Of a stretch of 56,212 nucleotides of DNA, positions 17,732 to 27,157 are shown in pieces. The DNA is from Owenweeksia sp. (lineage in GTDB: Bacteria; Bacteroidota; Bacteroidia; Flavobacteriales; Schleiferiaceae): NCBI GenBank assembly GCA_028285465.1, contig JANQPD010000046.1, positions 1-56,212 of the forward strand, read 5' to 3'. Both the position numbers and the translations under genes were made by a program. The notes beneath the pieces were generated by a model. That model saw nothing but the letters and a program-made list of their open reading frames with translations. It was not told where the DNA came from and made no database searches. Each line of letters begins with the position of its first letter. Position 1 is the first letter of the stretch.

Positions 17732-19031
17732 ATGGTTTTATCTCTTTTTGCCACTTCAACTTTCCCTGGGCATCAAATACCTGCATTTTGAGCACCCGAT
17801 CCTGCAAAGGGCCTGAAACTTCGAGTATGCCGAAGTTTTGCTCTTCCACCAAAGTACCCTTTACTCGGTATTCGTGCTCTTCGTCTCGCATGGCATAGGC
17901 ACGGGAAGTTAAGGGAGAACAGGTAAGCTCGTGCAAGACCGTACCATTGCTCAACTCCATTTTAGTAAGTTCTGTACGGTGGCGGTCACCGCTAAGAAAA
18001 ACCACTCCCTTAATGTTTTCTTTCTCGATCAGGTCAAGAATACGCTGACGCTCTTCTGCATAAGTAGCATGGTTTTCATACACCGCTACCGGGTTGAGAA
18101 ACTGTCCCCCGATAGCCACAAACTTGAAGCTGGCTTTGCTGTACTTAAGTGCGTCAATCAGCCATTGTACCTGCTCCTCGCCCAAAATATGCTTCTCCCC
18201 GGTAGTGCGGTAATTGGAGGTACGGTTGTAGCGGTTGTCGAGTAGAAAAAACTGCACATCGTTAAAGACAAAAGAGGACGTAATCCCAGGCTTTCCATTG
18301 ATCCCGTAGTTGTAGTTTCCCCAAAAGCGCTTGAAAGCAGCCAGGGTATTTTCTTTCAATACATAGCTGCGGTCCGCATCATTGGGTCCGAAATCGTGAT
18401 CATCCCAGATGGCATAGTGATGGGTACATTGCAGTAAGCCCTGCAATTCCGGTACATTACGGAAATCTGTATAGCGTGCATTGATGCCGTAATCGCTGTC
18501 GTAATCTACTTCCCGCAGGTAAATATTATCTCCCAGCCACAACATGGCATCCGGTTTTTGTCCTTCGATCTCCTGGTAAATGGTATACGCTCTTCCATAA
18601 GGGGTCCCCGGGCGATCATACCGTGCTTCGTTTGTATACGCACAGCTTCCCAGGGCAATGCGAAAAGCAGGTGGTTCTTCCCGGTGCTGCCACAGTTTTT
18701 GCGTGTGGAATTTGTTATACTTTAAAGCTACTTCCTTGCCATCCACCTTTACCATATAGGTATATGACCGGCCAGGTTCAAGGCCCTTGATGAAAAACTT
18801 TCCACAGTGGTACTCCTCTGCAATGGTTTGAATGGTCAAAGTCTGCTCCACCTCTTTTTCAATATCCAGCCCGTAGCTCAACTCTACTTCTGCCGGGGCA
18901 TCGGTTTGCAGCCAAATAACTACCTCGCGCATAGCACTATAAGCAGGCATAGGCCCCGATTGGAGGCTTGCATTTTGCGCGTAAAGGCCTATACACAACA
19001 ATGCGTTAACCAGGAACATCAACTTTTTCAT
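17730..19031 (-). CDS. Alkaline phosphatase D (PhoD)-like metallophosphatase
   Basis: 433 residues with a signal peptide (about 1-18). A fibronectin-like N-terminal domain ends near residue 112. The metallophosphatase domain follows: 'ALGSC' near 126-130, 'WLGDNIY' at 165-171 and 'IWDDHDFGPND' at 208-218 supply metal-binding Asp and His residues. Later 'FVAIGGQFLNP' and 'VVFLSGDRHRTEL' add the final Asp/His ligands. PhoD-type enzymes are phosphomono- or phosphodiesterases in the periplasm or outside the cell. There is no Tat twin-arginine motif in this signal peptide, which is a difference from classic PhoD. It is encoded alone, convergent to the DUF2723 gene. Confidence 0.92.
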   Translation of the reverse strand: MKKLMFLVNALLCIGLYAQNASLQSGPMPAYSAMREVVIWLQTDAPAEVELSYGLDIEKEVEQTLTIQTIAEEYHCGKFFIKGLEPGRSYTYMVKVDGKEVALKYNKFHTQKLWQHREEPPAFRIALGSCAYTNEARYDRPGTPYGRAYTIYQEIEGQKPDAMLWLGDNIYLREVDYDSDYGINARYTDFRNVPELQGLLQCTHHYAIWDDHDFGPNDADRSYVLKENTLAAFKRFWGNYNYGINGKPGITSSFVFNDVQFFLLDNRYNRTSNYRTTGEKHILGEEQVQWLIDALKYSKASFKFVAIGGQFLNPVAVYENHATYAEERQRILDLIEKENIKGVVFLSGDRHRTELTKMELSNGTVLHELTCSPLTSRAYAMRDEEHEYRVKGTLVEEQNFGILEVSGPLQDRVLKMQVFDAQGKLKWQKEIKP

Positions 19032-19186
19032 AAGCGTTTTTTTTGTGAAAGTAAAAAAGCTAAAGGAGGAGGGCTTAAGCGTACGTTAAATTTTCGCCTG
19101 TACTTAAACGACCCATCCTATCAGGGTACTCCCAGTCACCTTTTTTGCACATAGGTTCATACGGTCCTTATTCTCATCTTTGCAAG

Positions 19187-19810
19187 GTGAAAGTCTTTTT
19201 GCCCTACAGCCCCTGGTGGCTGCAGTTTTTGTATCCTTCATTGATCTGGAAGAAAGCCGGTTCCAAAGAGAAAAGCGTGTACCTAACCTTTGATGATGGT
19301 CCTACCCCGGAAATTACGGAAGCTGTGCTGGCCCAGTTGGCCAACTACCGGGCAAAAGCTACTTTTTTTCTCATTGGAAAAAACGCAGAGGCCTTTCCCC
19401 AGCTTGTCGCGTCTATCCAAAAGGGAGGGCACGCCATTGGCAACCACACACAAAACCATTTCAACGGTTGGCAACACAGTACTTCGGCCTACATAGAAAA
19501 CATACGGAAAGCCGAACGTTTTACCTCTGACCACCTTTTCAGACCTCCCTATGGGCGCATTACACGCAGCCAGATAAAAGCACTTAAAAAGCTCGGTTAC
19601 CAGATCGTAATGTGGGAAGTACTCAGCGGGGACTTCTCAACAGCTTTTTCTGCTGAAAAGTGTACGGAACATGTGCTTCGGCATACCAAAAACGGGAGCA
19701 TCCTTGTTTTTCACGATAGCGTGAAAGCCTGGCCTCGCCTGGAAAGCTGCTTACCCCATGTATTGGCCGCATTAAGTAAGCAGGGGTATCGCTTCGACAC
19801 ACTCAACTGA
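19187..19810 (+). CDS. Polysaccharide deacetylase (NodB domain) family protein
   Basis: From GTG at 19187 the protein has 207 residues; a TTG at 19145 would add 14 residues with no family likeness, so the GTG is preferred. NodB motifs are present: 'TFDDGP' at 34-39 (catalytic base and metal Asp), 'HTQNH' at 87-91 (metal His pair), 'RPPYGR' at 119-124 and a late 'LVFHDS'. The family removes N-acetyl groups from chitin-like polymers or peptidoglycan. A short hydrophobic N-terminus may anchor it at the membrane. The gene stands between the divergent phosphatase gene and the convergent DUF58 gene. Confidence 0.9.
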   Translation: MKVFLPYSPWWLQFLYPSLIWKKAGSKEKSVYLTFDDGPTPEITEAVLAQLANYRAKATFFLIGKNAEAFPQLVASIQKGGHAIGNHTQNHFNGWQHSTSAYIENIRKAERFTSDHLFRPPYGRITRSQIKALKKLGYQIVMWEVLSGDFSTAFSAEKCTEHVLRHTKNGSILVFHDSVKAWPRLESCLPHVLAALSKQGYRFDTLN

Positions 19811-19849
19811 TTGCAGAAAAACTCTCCCTGCCGTTTCAGGACCTCGGCT

Positions 19850-21181
19850 TCAGCTTATCCCCTTATGCTTTAACTCCAGGTATGCATTTATGCTGTTGGG
19901 CGTAAGCATTTGAGGGGGCGTGAGGATCGTATAGATGCCATTGGCCCGCAAGGTCTGCGCGATAAGGTTTTTTTCGTACAGGAGATTCTCCGCAATGCCT
20001 TTTTGATACACCTGTTCCGTATCCTTTGCCACTGTTTGGTGTATGCGCTCCAATTCCGTATTCCTAAAAAACACCACTACCAGGAGGTGGCTCCGGTTCA
20101 ACAAGCGCAGGTAAGGCAGTTGCCTGTCCAGCGCGTGCTTTGTTTCAAAATTGGTAAAAAGTAGGAGCAAGCTACGCTGGTTGATCGTCCGCTTTACAGC
20201 CAGGTAAAGCCTGGCCAGGTCACTCTCCTTAAAATCGGTTTTCTCCGCATACAAACGCTCCATAATTTTGGTGAGCTGTGTGCTTCGGTTGCTGGCCTTC
20301 AGCATAAGCTCAGGTCTTTCCTGGAAAGTGATAAGGCCCGCCCTGTCGTACTTTTTCAGTGCCACATTGCTAAGCGCCAGGGCCGCATTAATGGAGTAAT
20401 CCAACAAGCTTAACCCCCCAAAAGGCATTTGCATATTGCGCCCTTTATCGATCAACGCAAACACCTGTTGGCTGCGCTCGTCCTGGTATTGATTTATCAT
20501 CAACTCCGCTTTCCGGGCGGTGGCTTTCCAGTTTATTCTCCGGTAATCATCTCCCCATACATAGGTATTGACCTGTTCAAACTCCCGGTTTTGCCCGATC
20601 TTCCGCAAACGCTTCAGCCCAGGCATCGTCAAACGGTTATGCAGTGCCAGGAATTCATATTTGCGCATCTGCAAAAAGGAGGGGTATACGGCTACCTCTT
20701 TTTCTCCCTCAAAAGAAAAGCGCCTGCTGCTAAGTCCGAAACGCCCGATGGCAAACACATGGGTTTTCCCGAAGGCATACACGCCACGTTCCCGTGGGCG
20801 CAGGGTATATTCCAAAAGTTGCTCTCTACGCGCTTCAACATGAAGGGTAAACGACACATCCCGCTTTTGGAACTGATGTGGGATCTCATCTACCACTTCC
20901 AACTGCAGCTTTCGGGCATAGCGGTTTTCCACGTAAATTTTAATCTTGTTGTCGTCTCCGTTGCTCAACCTTTCCCCCATGCTCCGGGTAGCAAAAATGC
21001 TGCCTTTGGTCAGGTAAAGTTCTATCCATTCAAGCAGGAGCAGCCCGATTAGGGCCGCTGTAAAAAAGAGGCCCAGGGTATATACAAAAGTGAATACATA
21101 AGCCAGTGCAAAGAGCAGCACCAGGGCTACTCCCGCTATAAAAAAACGCGGCCGCAGATATAGAGCGCTTAAAAACTGCAC
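19850..21181 (-). CDS. DUF58 domain protein (vWA-like), MoxR partner
   Basis: 443 residues starting at GTG (21181), whose G overlaps the TAG stop of the MoxR gene. Two membrane segments lie within residues 1-50. The DUF58 signature 'GDDYRRINWKATARKAELMINQYQDERSQQVFALIDKGRNM' begins near residue 210 and leads into a von Willebrand A-like fold with a 'DKGRNM' region in place of the classical MIDAS DxSxS. DUF58 proteins are partners of MoxR ATPases in assembly or activation of other protein complexes. It is the last gene of the six-gene operon 25972-19850. Confidence 0.92.
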   Translation of the reverse strand: MQFLSALYLRPRFFIAGVALVLLFALAYVFTFVYTLGLFFTAALIGLLLLEWIELYLTKGSIFATRSMGERLSNGDDNKIKIYVENRYARKLQLEVVDEIPHQFQKRDVSFTLHVEARREQLLEYTLRPRERGVYAFGKTHVFAIGRFGLSSRRFSFEGEKEVAVYPSFLQMRKYEFLALHNRLTMPGLKRLRKIGQNREFEQVNTYVWGDDYRRINWKATARKAELMINQYQDERSQQVFALIDKGRNMQMPFGGLSLLDYSINAALALSNVALKKYDRAGLITFQERPELMLKASNRSTQLTKIMERLYAEKTDFKESDLARLYLAVKRTINQRSLLLLFTNFETKHALDRQLPYLRLLNRSHLLVVVFFRNTELERIHQTVAKDTEQVYQKGIAENLLYEKNLIAQTLRANGIYTILTPPQMLTPNSINAYLELKHKGIS

Positions 21182-22170
21182 TAGCGAGGCACTTCAACTT
21201 TAGCTACTAACCGCTGCAGCGCCTGGTCTACACGCAAGCCTTCCATCTCTTTTTCAGGAGCAAGTATTACACGGTGGCCCAGCACCGCCGGGACCAAAAA
21301 CTGCACATCCTCCGGGCTGATGAAATCGCGCCCCTGCATGGCCGCTAAAGCCTTTGCCGCATTCATTAAGGCTATCGAAGCGCGTGGAGAAGCGCCCATA
21401 AACAGGCTGGCGTCATTACGGGTTTGCTGTACGAGCGTAGCGATATAGCGCATCAATGCTTCCGAAACCTGCACCTGCTGTACCAGCTTACGCATTTCAA
21501 CGACCTGTTTTGCCGTTAACAGGGGGCTTACTCCATCTACCTCAACTACCCCTTTCCGATGATGCAGGTTAAGCATTTCCACCTCTTCTTTTACGTTGGG
21601 ATAACCGACTTCTATTTTCATTAGGAAACGATCCAGTTGTGCTTCCGGCAGGCGGTATGTACCTTCATGTTCAATAGGGTTTTGGGTGGCCAGTACCAGG
21701 TAGGGATCATCCATTTTGTAGGTGGTACCGTCAGCCGTTACCTGCCGCTCTTCCATTACCTCAAACAAAGCTGCCTGTGTTTTGGCGGGAGCCCGGTTTA
21801 TCTCATCGATCAATACCACGTTGGAAAAAACAGGGCCTTTTTGGTACGTAAACGTATGGTGCTGCTGGTGGTATACAGAAGTGCCCAATACATCACTCGG
21901 CATAAGATCGGGCGTAAACTGTACCCGCGCAAACTGCACATCAAGCAAACGTGCCAACAGCTTTGCGCTTAAGGTTTTGGCAATACCGGGCACTCCTTCA
22001 ATAAGTACATGCCCGTCTGCAAGCAGCGCCACCAGGAGCAGATCCAGTGTTTTTTCCTGGCCAATTACAACCTGTCCGAAAGAGTGCCTTACTTTTTCTA
22101 CTGCCTCGTGCAGCGCACTGAGGTCTATCCGGGTTTGAAATTCTTGGGGATCTCGATTTTCTTCTGTCAT
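21181..22170 (-). CDS. MoxR family AAA+ ATPase
   Basis: 329 residues, typical MoxR length. Walker A is 'GVPGIAKT' at 59-66, with Ala before the Lys as usual in MoxR proteins. Walker B is 'VLIDEINRAP' near 125, sensor 1 lies around 'LATQNPIEHEGTYRLPEAQLDRFLM', and the C-terminal lid has 'GASPRASIALMNAAKALA'. These ATPases act as chaperones for metal insertion or complex assembly together with vWA partners. The start codon overlaps the end of the DUF4350 gene by 4 bp, so the two are translationally coupled. Confidence 0.95.
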   Translation of the reverse strand: MTEENRDPQEFQTRIDLSALHEAVEKVRHSFGQVVIGQEKTLDLLLVALLADGHVLIEGVPGIAKTLSAKLLARLLDVQFARVQFTPDLMPSDVLGTSVYHQQHHTFTYQKGPVFSNVVLIDEINRAPAKTQAALFEVMEERQVTADGTTYKMDDPYLVLATQNPIEHEGTYRLPEAQLDRFLMKIEVGYPNVKEEVEMLNLHHRKGVVEVDGVSPLLTAKQVVEMRKLVQQVQVSEALMRYIATLVQQTRNDASLFMGASPRASIALMNAAKALAAMQGRDFISPEDVQFLVPAVLGHRVILAPEKEMEGLRVDQALQRLVAKVEVPR

Positions 22171-23381
22171 GATGCAGGGGTTCCGTTATAAAATTCATGT
22201 AATCTCTTTTCCAGGTCGAGCAAGAGCGGTTCATCAAAAGTGTTTACGCGCTCAATGTTGTCGGCAGTGCGCACCAGTGGCCTTATTACCTCCGGGTTTA
22301 TGCCGGATTTTTGACTGAGCTCTTCTATAAAAGCTTCACCCAACGTATGGTTTTCCATCAGGTAATGCGCATGTATGTAGCTAAGCCAGTAGCGCATGCG
22401 CTTTGTCATCAGGTTTTTATGATTCCGCTGCTGGTAATACAACTGCCCCAGCGTACGCGCAAATTCAAGGGAACTGTTTTTAAGGGGTGCCCATATGGGG
22501 ATGATGCGTTGTTTGCGTTTGCCGTAAAAAAGCACAAAGAGAAGCAGGGCCGTCAGCATGGTAATGTAGGCGGCCTTTAGCGCGGGTTGGCTCAGCACGT
22601 AGCGCAAAGGCGTTTGTGCTTCTTTGCGGCCCAATTGGTAGTATTGGTTGTGGTACAAAGGGCCGCTGCCTTCTGCCAGGGGAGCAAGGATGCCGGCTAC
22701 ATAGCGATCTGCCTTATTTTTCAGCAGGTAATAATTTGTAAGCAAGTTCGGGGTGGTGCTCAAATAAAGTGTCCCTTTCCCCATAGGCCATGAAGCCCAG
22801 GTGATGCCCTCTGCCTGGTTGGTGGCCAAAGGCTGTAGCTGCCCGTTTTTGTCGATCAGGTAGTGCCTGGCGGCTTCTGCCGGGAAGAGAAACGTATAGC
22901 CGGGGTAGCTCGGTATGCGCGCGAAACGCAGCCTCATCTCGAGGGTTCCGCTGGCCGAGCGGGATGCTGGCTCTACTTCCAGGCCTTTGTCAACCGCATA
23001 ATCTCCTGTGGACAGGCCAAGAGAATCTGCCAGGTAGCCTCCAATATTCTCGGCCGCTAACAATACGGTGTTTCCTGCTTCTACGTAATCAAAAAGCGCT
23101 TCTACATCTCTGCGGCTCCCGGCATATTGTTGGGTCAACACCAGCATATTCCCCTGGTACTCCTCTTTAGCCATTTCGGCAAAACTGAAAAAGAGGGGTT
23201 TGATCTCTTCTTTTTCCTGGTTGAGAAAGCCCGGCAGCAAGCGGTAAAGGGCATGTACGCCAAACGGGTTCTCATCTTTTGGGTTGTAGGTCACGCTCCA
23301 GTTTACCGGTTTGGGTAAAAACAGGCTCAACGCTATAAAAGCAAGCAACAGGGTGCCAAAAAACAAACCGCGCTTACGCAT
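22167..23381 (-). CDS. DUF4350 domain membrane protein
   Basis: 404 residues. One N-terminal membrane segment (about 5-24) and a second near residue 270 ('YITMLTALLLFVLFYGKRKQR') flank an extracytoplasmic domain. That domain contains 'NPFGVHALYRLLPG' and 'YVEAGNTVLLAAENIG', the typical DUF4350 (GATase-like) pattern. The C-terminal part is cytoplasmic and helical. The family occurs mainly inside MoxR/DUF58 clusters; its biochemical role is not known. It overlaps its neighbours on both sides (4 bp and 8 bp), so it is firmly part of the operon. Confidence 0.85.
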   Translation of the reverse strand: MRKRGLFFGTLLLAFIALSLFLPKPVNWSVTYNPKDENPFGVHALYRLLPGFLNQEKEEIKPLFFSFAEMAKEEYQGNMLVLTQQYAGSRRDVEALFDYVEAGNTVLLAAENIGGYLADSLGLSTGDYAVDKGLEVEPASRSASGTLEMRLRFARIPSYPGYTFLFPAEAARHYLIDKNGQLQPLATNQAEGITWASWPMGKGTLYLSTTPNLLTNYYLLKNKADRYVAGILAPLAEGSGPLYHNQYYQLGRKEAQTPLRYVLSQPALKAAYITMLTALLLFVLFYGKRKQRIIPIWAPLKNSSLEFARTLGQLYYQQRNHKNLMTKRMRYWLSYIHAHYLMENHTLGEAFIEELSQKSGINPEVIRPLVRTADNIERVNTFDEPLLLDLEKRLHEFYNGTPAS

Positions 23382-24069
23382 TTCCCCGCTTTATTTTTTT
23401 TATTTGGTTAATATAGGCTGCACTTTGTTCTGCATGCCCTTGTGCGGCTTCAAACTGCCCGTACCATATGTAGTCAAACAGGCGGGCAATACCGCTAAAG
23501 CTTTCCCTGGCCTTGGGTGTTTTAAGCTCATACCGGTAGTCTAAACTGGTCTTTCCCGGTTTCACCTCCAGCAATTCTGCCTGTGCCAGCAAGTAAAGTG
23601 CCTGCAGGTAATGCAGCCGGATCACCAGGCGCCAGTTGCGTTGATGTAACGCAGCTTCTATTTCCTCCTCAAAGCGAAAGTCGTCCAGGTTTTCTTCCCC
23701 GGCCGTAAAATCGAGTGGAGTAGCTTTTTCAGGATCGCCAAAAAGGCGGTTGTAGCGAATACCAAGAAGCCGGATAGCTGCAAAGAGTAAGACCACAAAA
23801 ACAAAGAGGTACAAGAGCCATTCCCACCAGGAGGCTTTGGCGTTGAACGTGATAAAATCGCGCAGCCACCTTAAAAACCGCTGCCAGGGCGTAATGGTGT
23901 TGGTGTTTGTCCTCGGGTATATATAGGTATCGCTCTCCTGCAGATTTTTCACTTCTTTTTTTGCAAAGGCTTTATACGCTGTACTTCCCGCAAGGGTATC
24001 TGCCTCTTGTTGCCCCCATAGGACGCAACCAGAAACAAACAAACAAAACAAAAAAGCCATTTTGTACAT
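23374..24069 (-). CDS. DUF4129 domain membrane protein
   Basis: 231 residues with a signal-like N-terminus (about 1-19). A short extracytoplasmic part follows, then one membrane segment near residues 82-101, then a C-terminal cytoplasmic DUF4129 domain. The domain contains 'ALHQRNWRLVIRLHYLQALYLLAQ' and ends with 'FSGIARLFDYIWYGQFEAAQGH', the Y-W/Y-G pattern common to the family. Such proteins are found with MoxR ATPases and in transglutaminase-like proteins. The 3' end overlaps the DUF4350 start by 8 bp. Confidence 0.85.
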   Translation of the reverse strand: MYKMAFLFCLFVSGCVLWGQQEADTLAGSTAYKAFAKKEVKNLQESDTYIYPRTNTNTITPWQRFLRWLRDFITFNAKASWWEWLLYLFVFVVLLFAAIRLLGIRYNRLFGDPEKATPLDFTAGEENLDDFRFEEEIEAALHQRNWRLVIRLHYLQALYLLAQAELLEVKPGKTSLDYRYELKTPKARESFSGIARLFDYIWYGQFEAAQGHAEQSAAYINQIKKIKRGNA

Positions 24070-24078
24070 GTGCAGAAG

Positions 24079-24990
24079 CTAAGCGTTTTGATCCGAGGGG
24101 CTATCCATAGTCTCGTCAATGGCATGGGTTAACCCCCGCGCTTCTTTTTGCTCCACCAGGTTGCCGTATTGGAAAACCGAGGTAATGTTGATCAGCGTAT
24201 AGCTAAACAGATTGGCGATGTATCCGAAAAGAGAAGTAATGACCACGGCCCACAGGTAAAAAGTAGGGCTGTAATTGACTAATTCTGTTTGATCGCTCAG
24301 TGAATTTATAGTAATGAACGCGCCAAAGACAATGGTAGGCAAGTTCAATACAAGGCCTATTATGGCTCCTATTATGCCGATGACCAATGCTAAACCAAAA
24401 GTCACCCACCAGTTGCCTTTTACCAGTTCGTACGAGCGGGATAAGGCGTCTACACCTCCTTTTTCATCAAAAAAGATGGCGGCCAGGTACAACCAAAACG
24501 CTACCGCTACAAAGACCCCCGGAAGGACACAAAGGACCAAGCCAAAACCCACGGCCAGGGAATAGAGGATCAGCGCCACTATTTTGGGGCCTATTTTAGG
24601 TTTTGCAGCCGCCCACACTTCTTGAGGGGTAATGCTCAGTGTGGTTTCCGGGGGAGCCTGGTGATACAATTTCATATACGCCCCGGTAACCAAGAAGATA
24701 AATACATAAAAAGTTAAGCCGGCCAATCCGGCAATGGCCGTTCCCAGCCAGTAATCGGGTGTTTGCGTATACCAACCCATACTTTCCGAATCAAAACGGG
24801 CCTGAAAATCAAACCCCACCCCCATTTGGGCAGCGGTGGTTACAAGGAGCAACAGCAGTATGATGGGGCCGTTGATATGCAAATGCGCCCTGAAAAGAGG
24901 CTTAAAGTTTTGCCTTAGGAACAAAAAAGTAGCGTTGATCACACTGCTGAAATCGCGCTGCTGGTAAAGTTTTATTTTTTGGAAATACAT
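24079..24990 (-). CDS. Polytopic membrane protein of the MoxR cluster
   Basis: 303 residues with about six membrane segments. The start 'YQQRDFSSVINATFLFLRQNFKPLFRA' and the later 'RSYELVKGNWWVTFGLALVIGIIGAIIG' are typical of DUF4013 or glycerophosphodiester phosphodiesterase membrane-domain type proteins found next to SpoIIM-like genes. The C-terminus is a short soluble tail. It is separated from its neighbours by only 9 and 4 bp. The role is unknown; position suggests a structural membrane subunit working with SpoIIM- and RDD-type proteins. Confidence 0.8.
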   Translation of the reverse strand: MYFQKIKLYQQRDFSSVINATFLFLRQNFKPLFRAHLHINGPIILLLLLVTTAAQMGVGFDFQARFDSESMGWYTQTPDYWLGTAIAGLAGLTFYVFIFLVTGAYMKLYHQAPPETTLSITPQEVWAAAKPKIGPKIVALILYSLAVGFGLVLCVLPGVFVAVAFWLYLAAIFFDEKGGVDALSRSYELVKGNWWVTFGLALVIGIIGAIIGLVLNLPTIVFGAFITINSLSDQTELVNYSPTFYLWAVVITSLFGYIANLFSYTLINITSVFQYGNLVEQKEARGLTHAIDETMDSPSDQNA

Positions 24991-24994
24991 GGAT

Positions 24995-25972
24995 TCAGGA
25001 TTGTTTTAGAGAAGTATGCGCTGCCTGGCGCTGGCACAGGCGAGGGTATAAAATGAAATAAAAAACAACAAGCAGGCCGGAGCCTAAAATAATAGTCCCC
25101 TTTAACCAAACCGGCATTTCCGTTAAGCGGGTCACATAGGATTCCAGAAAGCCTGCCACTATAAATAAAGGCACTAAGGCCACTACCATCTTCACGCCTT
25201 CTTTAGCTCCACGAAGCAGGGAGGCCTTGCGGCTATACGTGCCCGGGAAAACCAAGGCGTGTCCCATCACCATACCTGCGGCCCCGGCCATCACAATGGA
25301 AGATATTTCTATGGTGCCGTGTATCCATATGGTAAGAAAAGAGGGAAGCAATAGCCCTTTCTGGTAAAAGAAATACTGAAAGGCGCCCAGCATAATCCCG
25401 TTCTGAAACAGCATAAAGCCCGTACCAAAGGAGAAAAAGATGCCTGCTGCAAAGGCCAATAGGGAAACCTTAATGTTGTTAAAGGTAATGCCAAAGAACA
25501 TGAGAGACTGATCCATTGATTTATACACCCCCATAGGGTCGCCTTTTTCAATATTGTCCAGGGTCATGTCTACATAAGCATCTCCCATAACAAAGCGGAC
25601 ATAGGTGTGGTCGTGCGCGGCACTAAGTGCACCTACGGCCATGCTGAGGGTAAAGATCAAAAAAGAATACCCCACAAAACGCCTGTTCTTATAGTAGAGC
25701 AGGGGTACTTCGTGCAACCAGAAGGAAGCAAAGCGCTGGCGTTTTTCCCTTTTGTTGCGGTAAATCAGCGTATGAAAATTGCTCGCCAGGTTATTCAGGT
25801 ATGCGGTAACTTCCGCCCCGGGAAAATGTGTACGGGCATAGGCCAGGTCGTCTGTAAGTTGCAAAAAAACCTCGGCCAGCGCATCGGGATGCTGTGCTTT
25901 TTTTGCTTTTACAATATCTTCGAAGCGCGCCCAGCGCTCCGCATTTTTATGAACAAAACGGGTTTCTGTCAT
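24995..25972 (-). CDS. Stage II sporulation protein M (SpoIIM)-like membrane protein
   Basis: 325 residues. A cytosolic helical N-terminal third (1-105) precedes five or so membrane segments. Family features include 'FLLLPSFLTIWIHGTIEISSIVMAGAAGMVMGHALVFPG'-like text near residues 215-255, in which His and Glu lie inside the membrane. In Bacillus the name-giving protein works in engulfment with a peptidoglycan hydrolase; Bacteroidota do not sporulate, so here the family has another, unknown role. It is the first gene of the minus-strand MoxR operon and is divergent from the RDD gene, with 47 bp between starts. Confidence 0.9.
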   Translation of the reverse strand: MTETRFVHKNAERWARFEDIVKAKKAQHPDALAEVFLQLTDDLAYARTHFPGAEVTAYLNNLASNFHTLIYRNKREKRQRFASFWLHEVPLLYYKNRRFVGYSFLIFTLSMAVGALSAAHDHTYVRFVMGDAYVDMTLDNIEKGDPMGVYKSMDQSLMFFGITFNNIKVSLLAFAAGIFFSFGTGFMLFQNGIMLGAFQYFFYQKGLLLPSFLTIWIHGTIEISSIVMAGAAGMVMGHALVFPGTYSRKASLLRGAKEGVKMVVALVPLFIVAGFLESYVTRLTEMPVWLKGTIILGSGLLVVFYFILYPRLCQRQAAHTSLKQS

Positions 25973-26019
25973 GAGCTTGTCAATACAGCAAGGCCGCCTA
26001 AAATAGACAATAATACCAT

Positions 26020-26757
26020 ATGAATAGTGTAGGCATACAAACTACTCAAAATATAGCGCTCCACTACCCGCTGGCAGGTGTAGGCCCCCGTATAGGCGCC
26101 TATCTCATCGATTCGCTAATCGTGATTGCCGTTTACTTCCTGGCCATTTTACTCCTGACCCAGGGCGGGATGACAGGGCTTTGGCTCATTATACCGGTGG
26201 TCATATTGAGCTGGCTTTACTTTTTGCTTTGTGAAGTGTTTATGAACGGGCAGACCGTAGGCAAAAAAGCGCTCGACATTAAGGTGGTGAAGCTGGATGG
26301 CAGCAGGCCTTCCGTAGGTGCTTTTATTCTGCGTTGGATCATGATCCCTATTGACTTTGGCATAATGAGCGGGGCGGTGGCCCTGATCAGCATTGTGGCT
26401 ACACGCCACGGGCAGCGGTTGGGAGACTTGCTGGCAGGCACTACGGTGGTGAAGCTAAAGGTGGGCAGCATCCACGCCTTGCAAAAAAAACGTACCCTGG
26501 TTTCTATAGAAGAGGATTATATCCCTACTTACCCGCAGGCCGCGGATATCACGGATGAAGAAGTACGCCTGATGCAACAGGCCCTGGCGGCCTTTAACCG
26601 TAATGGCACACGGGGACCAATGGAAAACTTACGGAAAAAAATACAGGATAAATACCGGATCGAAACGGAGGACCTCCCGATCCGTTTTTTAACTACGCTA
26701 CAAAAAGATCATGCGTATTTTGAAAGAGAAAGAAGCATGCATACACTTGAAGAATAG
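26020..26757 (+). CDS. RDD family membrane protein
   Basis: 245 residues. The RDD domain (about 10-150) has 'GVGPRIGAYLIDSLIVIAVYFLAI' at its start, with the Arg/Asp pair of the family, a second helix pair with 'NGQTVGKKALDIKVVKLDG', and 'RHGQRLGDLLAGTTVVK' closing the domain. A cytosolic, charged C-terminus of about 95 residues follows. RDD proteins are of uncertain function; some act in ion or amino acid transport. Divergent pairing with the SpoIIM-like gene is part of the known cluster layout. Confidence 0.92.
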   Translation: MNSVGIQTTQNIALHYPLAGVGPRIGAYLIDSLIVIAVYFLAILLLTQGGMTGLWLIIPVVILSWLYFLLCEVFMNGQTVGKKALDIKVVKLDGSRPSVGAFILRWIMIPIDFGIMSGAVALISIVATRHGQRLGDLLAGTTVVKLKVGSIHALQKKRTLVSIEEDYIPTYPQAADITDEEVRLMQQALAAFNRNGTRGPMENLRKKIQDKYRIETEDLPIRFLTTLQKDHAYFERERSMHTLEE

Positions 26758-26856
26758 ACTGATTTTTCAGAAAGTGTTCATTGAACGTGCGTTCGATTTA
26801 AGCGATCAAAAAAATTTCCCTCAACCTAACGTTCGTTAATTGTATCAAGGCCAGCC

Positions 26857-27153
26857 TCAAACAAACTGGTTTAGCTGCTGCATAATATGCTGAGCGGGGA
26901 GTACTCCACTTTGGCGCCACTTAAGTTCTCCTTTTTTAAAGATCATTAAGGTGGGCACCCCTCGTACTTGCAGCTTTTGCGCCAGGTCGGGGTTTTTGTC
27001 GATATCTATTTTAAGCACCCGGGCTTTGTCGTGCATTTCTTCTTTTACCTGTTTTATGATGGGGGCCAAGGTTTTACAAGGCCCGCACCACTCGGCAAAA
27101 AAGTCGATAAGTACGGGTTTTTCTGAAGCGATAAGGTCTTTGAAACTTGCCAT
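26857..27153 (-). CDS. Thioredoxin
   Basis: 98 residues, slightly shorter than the classical 105-110. The active site W22-C-G-P-C26 is canonical, followed by '[10 protein letters not shown]', '[31 protein letters not shown]' with the cis-proline 'VPT', and a final helix. No signal peptide, so it acts in the cytosol as a disulfide reductase. It lies 4 bp after a rhodanese lipoprotein gene, so the two are co-transcribed; thiol handling is the shared theme. Confidence 0.95.
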   Translation of the reverse strand: MASFKDLIASEKPVLIDFFAEWCGPCKTLAPIIKQVKEEMHDKARVLKIDIDKNPDLAQKLQVRGVPTLMIFKKGELKWRQSGVLPAQHIMQQLNQFV

Positions 27154-27157
27154 TTCT

